The notes beneath the pieces were generated by a model. That model saw nothing but the letters and a program-made list of their open reading frames with translations. It ran no database searches and was not told the origin of the DNA. This document shows, one piece after another, positions 10,001-12,732 of a DNA stretch of 12,732 nt. Made by a program: the position numbers and the translations under genes. Source of the DNA: Anaerolineae bacterium (GTDB lineage Bacteria > Chloroflexota > Anaerolineae > Promineifilales > Promineifilaceae). The stretch covers positions 1 to 12,732 of the forward strand of contig JANQSK010000581.1 in assembly GCA_028284105.1 (NCBI GenBank). The letters run 5' to 3'. The first letter of the stretch is position 1, and each line of letters opens with the position of its first letter.

Positions 10001-12694
10001 TTTGTTAGTTTGTAGTTCAGCCTTACCTGTTTTAAGCGTTAGATCGCCATTTCTATTTGTACCAAACTCCAGCAGAATATCTGCCATCGCTTCCCCAACA
10101 AGGTCTGGCGGCAATGGTCCAGAACCAGCAATTGTAAAACCAACAATTTTACTGTTAACAATTTTTAATCCACTCCCGCCAAATGTGAACTTTGTATCAA
10201 TGCCGTTTAATTTGACAGGCTCTTCAACGATGTTGGTTGTTAATGAGATCCCAGCAGGGGAAAGTCTAAAATCTGTGGTTCTAAACTTAAGCTTAGTGTC
10301 ACCAAGCCCATCAAAACCAAGCTCCAATTCTGCCCCATCAGCCTGTGCGATAAAGTAATTATGTCGGTCAGTACCTAAGATGAAATGCTCATATGTGACA
10401 TTACCATTTTCATCTTTGACAGGTTTACCTTTAAAATCCCAACTCATACCAAGGAAGTTTTGATTAAGGACTTCTTTAGGCGAGCTTAAAACTATTCCTT
10501 GATTATGCGATACTTGAATATCTAACGTATCCCAGTTAAATAATGCAGCGAATTCGGTCTCAAAAACTAAATCTCCTACATTAATCTTCACACATAGTGG
10601 AATTTTGACGTGGTTGTCACTAAGTTCAAATGAATTGCTTTCTGGCTCGCATATTTCAATGAATTGATTCGACTCTTTTTCCTTTAAGAACGGGAGTTGG
10701 GAGGTATTTAGTTCATAGTCAAAACCCCAACTATTAGGATCAAATGAGACAAAATCACCAATAGGCTTACATGTATGATTTTGATTTATTGTGTTTGGCA
10801 GGATTTCAGGAATCAGCTCTTTCGTTTGTTTAAGGAAACGAGGTCTTGGGTTGGTAATATCAAAAGTTGTAAGGATAAGACTAACGTCATTTTTCGCAGT
10901 TAAGAAGATTGAGATGAAGGGTTTAGATTCACTATTAGATTCATCGGCATCATTGTGGAGCTCACGCTCATTATCTCTTTGCCAAGCAAAATTTGTCGCA
11001 ATGGTTACCATTGAATCTTTTTTGAAAGTCAACCCAAGCCCAATCTGGGTAAGTGCCTTATTTTCACCACCAAGGAACATTGAGAAACGACCGTTATCTG
11101 GAGACTTGATTTTGATTAGACCCGGCAGATTTATTGTCCGAGGAACTCCTTTTGTAGTCCAATCTAATCGCATTTCTTTTATTGGATGTCCAAATATTGC
11201 TTGAAAATACAGATCATTTTGAACACTTTTACTTTCATCAAAAAGTCCGGAAACCAAGCTTCCTAAATATTTGTTCAAATTTGAATCAGGCCATTGAAAA
11301 GCAACACATTTATCATCTAAATGGAAATTGTTCAAAGGAATAATGTCACTTTGAGAGGGACGATATAATTTAATCGTTGAGTTGCCTGAAGAAAATGTGC
11401 CATTATTGAAACCAAGCGTTAAGTCGGCATCCAACATAATATCTGGAAGATCATGGGGAATAATTGAAAAATGTTTAAATGCGATTTCTGCTCGACTTCC
11501 GTAAGAAAATTGAACTTTCTCCCAGGTAATTTGAGCAAATTGGTCAAGCGAAAAAACCAAATTTTGAATGGCAACTTTGTATTGGGCCCTGAAATTTGTA
11601 TCTTGGTTGATTGCTATTGCCGCACTGATTGCATCCAATGCAATATGTGAACCGCTTAAATCTCCAAGCAATGCAAATGGCTTCCCTAAATTATCGAACG
11701 TTTCAATTTCAATTGATGCTGCAAGTTGATCAGATTGTGGTTTTAAAAGGCTAATTCCATCCCCATTAATAGATACACCACTGGGCAACCCAGAGAGATC
11801 AAATTTAACTCGGACATTTTTATATGCTTCTTCGAAATCAAGTTTTCCATTCGGTAATATTATTAGGCCATGATTCCCTTGATCTGCGCCTGCCAAACTA
11901 ATACGAAAACCAATTCCTTCTTCAGATTCAATCGGACTGAAGTAAAAGCTTATCTGGCTCGATGCTTCGCCTTGCCCCGACTCACCAAATTCAAAATATG
12001 ATACTTTTTTCTTTGGGTTAAACTGAATGGATAATCCAAATGTTTCTAATAATAATGAAAGACGATAAAAGAATTTTTTTGCAGTTTCGGCAGTACTTTC
12101 ATTGTCCTGTAATTGATCTGATTGGAAATATATTCTTTCTAGCGCTTCGACTGGATTATAAAGAAAGTTTAAAAAATTATTAAACTCATAAATCGGTTCC
12201 GCATAAGGAAGGCGAACAACTTTATTTTCTGAATCTAGAACAACAGGTTGTTGTAAAATATCAGGCGTGTCTTGCAACGCTTCCACGAATAACAGTAATC
12301 GATACAGAAACGAAGCTCTAAAATCGATAAAGTCAATATATGCTTCTTTTAGCAGGTCACTTCCTAATTGGCTGAATTGAGAGTTGAATGATTGATCACC
12401 AGATGAAGAAATAATTATCCCTTCAGATAATAGATTAATATTATTCAAAACTTCTTTAATTTGATTAAAAAGCTCAACAACGTTTGTAGATTTTTCCAGA
12501 GCATCGTACGAATTAGCAATCTGCTCTAAATTTTGTTGCAATTGTGTTTTAGTTTCGCTCGAAAGTGAATCGATTACCCATCCAATTTCAGCCAACATCG
12601 CCGTTTTCACTTCCTCATCTGCAGCAGCGGAAACAAATCGTTCAAAAATAATTCTCAGTTCATCTTTTAAATACTTTAAAAAAGATTCGTCCAT
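1064..12694 (-). CDS. Giant 3876-residue multidomain protein: beta-rich N half, FN3/Ig-like middle, C-terminal repeat array
   Basis: One intact frame runs from ATG (12694-12692) to TAG (1066-1064). Residues 1-100 are helical and charged, and there is no signal peptide or clear membrane helix. Residues 230-1515 are beta-rich; 1119-1152 (AWFIYIEGRGFSF, EIGLGFGYRFT) and the glycine-rich 1336-1515 remind me of DUF6603 proteins. Residues 1519-1900 are an acidic linker with a helical patch near 1740-1765. Residues 1900-2205 look like fibronectin-III or Ig-like domains (W1920, W2080) and carry a CxxC-plus-histidine cluster. Three WxxW pairs lie at 2355-2397. WGVLQRFGLSVAF starts at W2467, with HLHIELL and GLVQISLRP motifs near 2520-2555. 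A helical block occupies 2953-3000. Eight degenerate repeats fill 3262-3845. Cysteines are rare, about a dozen. No catalytic triad, nucleotide-binding loop or protease motif was seen. A structural, surface or particle-associated role is possible, but this is inference. It is followed after 8 bases by another gene in the same direction. The start is supported by AGGTAGG five bases upstream. Confidence 0.97.
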   Translation of the reverse strand: MDESFLKYLKDELRIIFERFVSAAADEEVKTAMLAEIGWVIDSLSSETKTQLQQNLEQIANSYDALEKSTNVVELFNQIKEVLNNINLLSEGIIISSSGDQSFNSQFSQLGSDLLKEAYIDFIDFRASFLYRLLLFVEALQDTPDILQQPVVLDSENKVVRLPYAEPIYEFNNFLNFLYNPVEALERIYFQSDQLQDNESTAETAKKFFYRLSLLLETFGLSIQFNPKKKVSYFEFGESGQGEASSQISFYFSPIESEEGIGFRISLAGADQGNHGLIILPNGKLDFEEAYKNVRVKFDLSGLPSGVSINGDGISLLKPQSDQLAASIEIETFDNLGKPFALLGDLSGSHIALDAISAAIAINQDTNFRAQYKVAIQNLVFSLDQFAQITWEKVQFSYGSRAEIAFKHFSIIPHDLPDIMLDADLTLGFNNGTFSSGNSTIKLYRPSQSDIIPLNNFHLDDKCVAFQWPDSNLNKYLGSLVSGLFDESKSVQNDLYFQAIFGHPIKEMRLDWTTKGVPRTINLPGLIKIKSPDNGRFSMFLGGENKALTQIGLGLTFKKDSMVTIATNFAWQRDNERELHNDADESNSESKPFISIFLTAKNDVSLILTTFDITNPRPRFLKQTKELIPEILPNTINQNHTCKPIGDFVSFDPNSWGFDYELNTSQLPFLKEKESNQFIEICEPESNSFELSDNHVKIPLCVKINVGDLVFETEFAALFNWDTLDIQVSHNQGIVLSSPKEVLNQNFLGMSWDFKGKPVKDENGNVTYEHFILGTDRHNYFIAQADGAELELGFDGLGDTKLKFRTTDFRLSPAGISLTTNIVEEPVKLNGIDTKFTFGGSGLKIVNSKIVGFTIAGSGPLPPDLVGEAMADILLEFGTNRNGDLTLKTGKAELQTNKPLECKGTRFQFSVEHLGIQFVKDGKFHLYFTLTGAARFVLAQGDDVDGALALLPNIEIKMIECPLTGDASVLAKHIEFLIELPKPVSFDFLGCFELELRAIGFVPQAEMFDGDGAMQLTGQVKFAQGPGDVADSRHDYHRLFIGLPKKGSFIPRLHFEQIAINLNFGEAFRLSGVVDFRDSAQEKGFLGEGLIQIKGLPTLAAAFGFLRVRRTPTSPWLRAWFIYIEGRGFSFMIPIIQIYIREIGLGFGYRFTLVSIKEADRQDDIRKLLAELKKLSRTQGELSKRDRWEVDIEPRGNSPRWTIVFRAMISQTSASPSPLHYSDAAEKSIACLFLFDAVIAFRSDLTFFMAVRGWLNANYSDYFNDVEGIRNKPLFSGFVLLSPRQKRFLAHVASNPDGIMGNHPPLPGFVKSALENAQFSATLLIEPGLLHYELGWPNMLRWKGKIGPLEVEIRGGFIFRISTSELVMGTSLFARGSLKIDAGFSAGIVGVSISAFAEVAYGARYIGVLDFKNVAAGSAFYAAIGLELYVELAIKFWIKLLFAKKTFRFSVGIGFTAGLDYGFLGDALPGIRGQGTISLKAMGRSLRFGVKIALNEDGVKEARRRTERFMQIGLESTEVDRLPGIDPKPEARKSFASTPEGAARFLMRGDSFSEEIEARMSSDLLSGNEDDTDLDFKVPNYSVYIVPTPKQDNDEDSTPVYCFSIYPQGERKTSGFVVAEQGFLPVPPENDTDDLIDFTLTFPAKSENANYQIEHYNPSTHSWEPILLSVDSETQYSWKANWNQPIIFGENVHDSNQEEVLTLKDYLIYAYIQDEDDIPLKDPSFNQETVPLEDDRVLNPTEAAFEAAVRGAVTQFEGSPFFKRDDTQKYDVALGQAFENNTSIYSANGMLDENTTPEERQRAEQSEQADQHRGIIIQDIIADTKESISDQIKIEESLAFQMGLVFRVRGDEKPAWLSQVVADDEKPQIRQRNGRQEKEPSDLVRYLNTFNIDLSNFGTNPPQFERIRHYTDANTIAIRWDLIWPESLGSDCTPCQDDPEHHLLHYHVVRRALDSQDRDHVFTVNPVDVVHKEAGGTLQALRPRFQIVDHFSYETEEEQINIPASGKSYLYTITPIDFADNKGRPLTIVATRYPNQPPQVPVDGQLIVAYTLDESETVPSEEPVSTTPEIILPDIVYAQWSQPVPPKNLPNVTIQDYRLVFRKERTLPIGSYGLDASSQRPKVKILPSSFSTPRPTDIIVSLEQPTNVDGQLRVEVPIDELRNVGIIPTSEWQSESWQVFFQTVSVNGVPSALAPVQLMLRVVSSDPEVTGSEERLPAELEWISKPIKMPLIPPKDQRAQVAPAHFPMPQGNDLVFNLSEQAESTVSDVSYQPHPFGIRTVRIRWNQGPSDLVEYPFSLHAGYKLLELDIDSNTTDTFDDAQRLNDALRQIQDVQMLSADDSWLTPGDTLSPNLWEAWYPSSITRIKAAQDNAIEGSKNPYSPWYSWRDSMLVWPKWEGLTDENIPARNGLLHPLLQELVDLIEVGKSPDPEDLTYKVDIQASPPMQPVDLAGFLQSTAPQADPYGWGVLQRFGLSVAFTIHDQKTGEFIVGENLVQLLRDMLSHWKNNVRDSGFKDAVEHLHIELLIKPSNRVELEKDSAFGANGLLGLVQISLRPRIIQYAEYRKLTFRGKPNQKITVQFALSNPISVINQTDSTFGQMELVDVETVIKIPLTFSIDGEAHILTRSDALTPLEWRKTVTTDENHPTDKNVFGVLIKFNQEKSLENLKDPDKVFLSKFFEPAPSISEPSILKQQLTLNDNDRKKMEELLGESNKWVVDLVVQPPVILDVTSPESAYFQIPETLPHDFAGDNNDKKITYQEKLHDEWVVLKKYIEVLNSTEDNVPNAKLPTAFADIQEIFTGMLSWTKRFFDHGANIVPKGISAINEASTLENPWLATAYPRAATPAYSTPDENGRLQYDHLISDKWAHTYRYYVRPYSRYELLWQSIQNSDDLFPERGNEDEIFTVIPDPDGGGLDVVLDRISPVEQPLILRSGRLDTPESLGQSAVPDKTWEVIVAQHGEQQLMERNQTVARRLSYRQIAFTILRRFAYLDYTQWLPNTPDVTYIEQQPAPFADTLPLQPDHLQFDENGNLANQSDVYSLDLPSRIDKFQQGALVLQWKALPFYYEHRLLLVAQTAANHSPHNEVIQKDFEYRSPIPPQFTLFGKVEGDKRFRVAQIELRRLWDSLPESAQSQWPMEEPGKSSIQLSEFVPGAIPDLATVYQLIERSYGNFEVQAELFPELTLKDGEAINGRHPYQVRQLGKQFSAELIGNLMPPDDQLGFYQQQVKLIQHLELPLSQSYPLGNLRNRGYRFDNKPERDHILLFEGVISSQDLNDLKKRINIEEDQSLLDQEFDSWFSEVRVTGITQAIRDAYIGIVNANEVPLPKLMRDTENLNIVFPPITDCHLVWSGVMDEAQADILLELTGDASFTNAVARVVNLSQAHTSENDISFAVAERGPEQPLSGSYGDIHYADFVWSGLKGFASLNLNIQDNVLVSMEWHGTLLEQQRENFKLALEEWATLPELATAVQTLLATLSDIPDSIEQVLKRRPDGFSNIKNLEYQDGELVWKEGMPKEDEQQVLTALDGDVDFLRAKGALLTLLSRSESLSGSGAPNEATLGLPAESPLMNKLVFELGELQVQEGMEFTFSWKGAVPNENQQKLLDDPNFVNYRELAQAIQELGQNILVPVTVVINPDKALPPNVAIPDELDGHLIVQSKDISAEHDFTLTWIEGFPTNAQWQAFGSLIDTSPDWLENTLNELNTLLTQRRAVPLPALNRPAQVPQALQNKLSMTNEKMIWSGRIANEEEFESLNKLASDGFDDPFTEAIVNILNAFHKELEIFLYIPVRPTQDMLPDQIKEQLMISYGAVRYHGIMTPSEQNAFKSLFTRVVDLKAIVRLVSMSLGKGMQGKTLEIRTRRVNAVPSDLKQVLPPQG
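1067..1071 (-). promoter_or_regulatory. Possible ribosome-binding site of the downstream gene
   Basis: AGGGA on the minus strand lies inside the last codons of the giant gene, 11 bases before the ATG at 1055. The spacing is slightly long, so initiation may depend on ribosomes finishing the giant gene. Confidence 0.35.
1160..2911 (-). repeat. Protein-level array of eight degenerate repeats, residues about 3262-3845
   Basis: Eight copies share a strand ending in an aromatic residue, then x-G, a short loop often acidic or proline-containing, and an amphipathic helix ending near A-[VI]-x-x-L. Cores are LLFEGVIS, LVWSGVMD, MEWHGTLL, LVWKEGMP, FSWKGAVP, LTWIEGFP, MIWSGRIA and VRYHGIMTP. The aromatic anchors are F3266, W3350, W3441, W3510, W3591, W3671, W3740 and Y3812, so the period is 69-91 residues. 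Proline-rich linkers such as VPLPKL, VPLPALNRP and KALPPNVAIP separate several units. Copies are diverged and no DNA-level repeat was apparent, which implies old duplication. I have an impression of similar G-[VI]-M-T-x-x-E turns in other large bacterial proteins but cannot attach a named family. Confidence 0.72.
6080..6997 (-). other. Two fibronectin-III/Ig-like segments, residues about 1900-2205
   Basis: The first segment, about residues 1900-2035, reads as beta strands: NTIAIRWDLIWPESL with W1920 and W1924, then HYHVVRRAL, then SYLYTITPIDFADNKGRPL. The tryptophan in strand B and the Y-x-Y-x-I-x-P-x-D pattern near the end are typical of fibronectin type III folds. The second, about 2070-2205, starts with IVYAQWSQPVPP (W2080), continues with DYRLVFRKE and ends with SWQVFFQTVSVNGVPSAL. 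The latter is another FN3-like closing pattern in which a strand leads into a remark about the surroundings. Such domains usually act as spacers or binding modules on extracellular or phage-like structures. Assignment rests on pattern only; structure prediction would settle it. Confidence 0.45.
8150..10387 (-). other. Protein region resembling DUF6603 (beta-rich, glycine-rich), residues about 770-1515
   Basis: This part of the giant protein alternates short hydrophobic beta strands with glycine turns. Examples are PVKLNGIDTKFTFGGSG (G831), FTIAGSGPLPP, GEGLIQIKGLPTLAAAFGFL and FIYIEGRGFSFMIP followed by EIGLGFGYRFT (T1152). After a charged helical insert at about 1155-1190 comes a second glycine-rich run from W1336 (GWPNMLRWKGKIGPLEVEI) to about 1515, with ALPGIRGQGTISLKAMG inside it. 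From memory, DUF6603 proteins carry a strand pair before a conserved G-x-G-x-G-Y-type segment and a similar beta-rich tail. The match is by general look and order, not by a search. It could instead be another large amphipathic beta fold. No function follows from it, since DUF6603 itself is uncharacterised. Confidence 0.4.
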
Positions 12695-12732
12695 TTCAAC
12701 CTACCTATTCTTTTACTCAGACGAGAAGGGTT
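12695..12732. other. Short upstream leader, possibly with the end of a preceding gene
   Basis: These 38 bases hold the ribosome-binding site of the giant gene. On the minus strand, stop codons occur at 12717-12719 (TGA) and 12713-12715 (TAA) in two frames. The third frame stays open and only closes inside the giant gene at 12676-12678. A preceding same-strand gene could end at any of these, but too little sequence is visible to choose. No terminator or promoter is seen. Confidence 0.25.
12700..12706 (-). promoter_or_regulatory. Ribosome-binding site of the giant gene
   Basis: Read on the minus strand, AGGTAGG ends five bases before the ATG at 12694. It is a fair but not perfect Shine-Dalgarno match and supports this ATG as the start. 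No promoter can be recognised in the short stretch available. Confidence 0.55.

Noticed and set aside
10791..11204. Plus-strand open frame of 137 codons, and a similar one of 118 codons at 10002-10358
   Set aside because: Both lie wholly opposite the giant gene. Their translations are rich in Ser, Pro and Asn with no domain-like pattern, and the minus-strand frame explains the region.
12677..12683. TTTTTTA slippery heptamer in codons 4-6 of the giant gene
   Set aside because: It sits at the very start, with no clear upstream coding frame or downstream structure to make a frameshift useful; a chance run of T is enough to explain it.

Overview
The window is bacterial and is coded entirely on the minus strand. 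It holds one uninterrupted giant gene of 3876 codons (1064-12694). Eight bases after its stop begins a second gene that runs off the left edge (1-1055; 351 complete codons visible). Only 38 bases lie upstream of the giant gene, and they contain a plausible ribosome-binding site. No RNA gene, insertion sequence, CRISPR array, phage integrase or convincing terminator was seen. I place no organism: counts on a few lines gave roughly 25 to 50 percent G+C, and no phylogenetic marker is present. The tight spacing and Shine-Dalgarno-like sites are typical of a bacterial operon transcribed right to left, possibly continuing past both edges.

The giant protein has no visible signal peptide and no convincing transmembrane helix. 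From the N terminus it shows: a helical, charged, partly coiled-coil-like segment (about residues 1-100); a mixed segment to about 230; and a very long beta-rich, glycine-rich region (about 230-1515), part of which reminds me of the DUF6603 family. Next comes an acidic, low-complexity linker with a short helical part (about 1519-1900). Fibronectin-III/Ig-like beta domains follow (about 1900-2205), then a tryptophan-rich stretch with three WxxW pairs (2355-2397). After that is a mixed region containing WGVLQRFGLSVAF and a helical block (2953-3000). The C terminus is an array of eight degenerate repeats, each centred on a [WFY]xG turn followed by a helix (about 3262-3845).

The downstream gene encodes an unrecognised protein, probably beta-rich. 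Its spacing suggests it is translated with the giant protein and may work with it. No catalytic motif was found in either protein, so a structural, adhesive or scaffold role is more likely than an enzymatic one. That is an inference. The most interesting content is the architecture of the giant protein and its C-terminal repeat array, which I cannot tie to a named domain.
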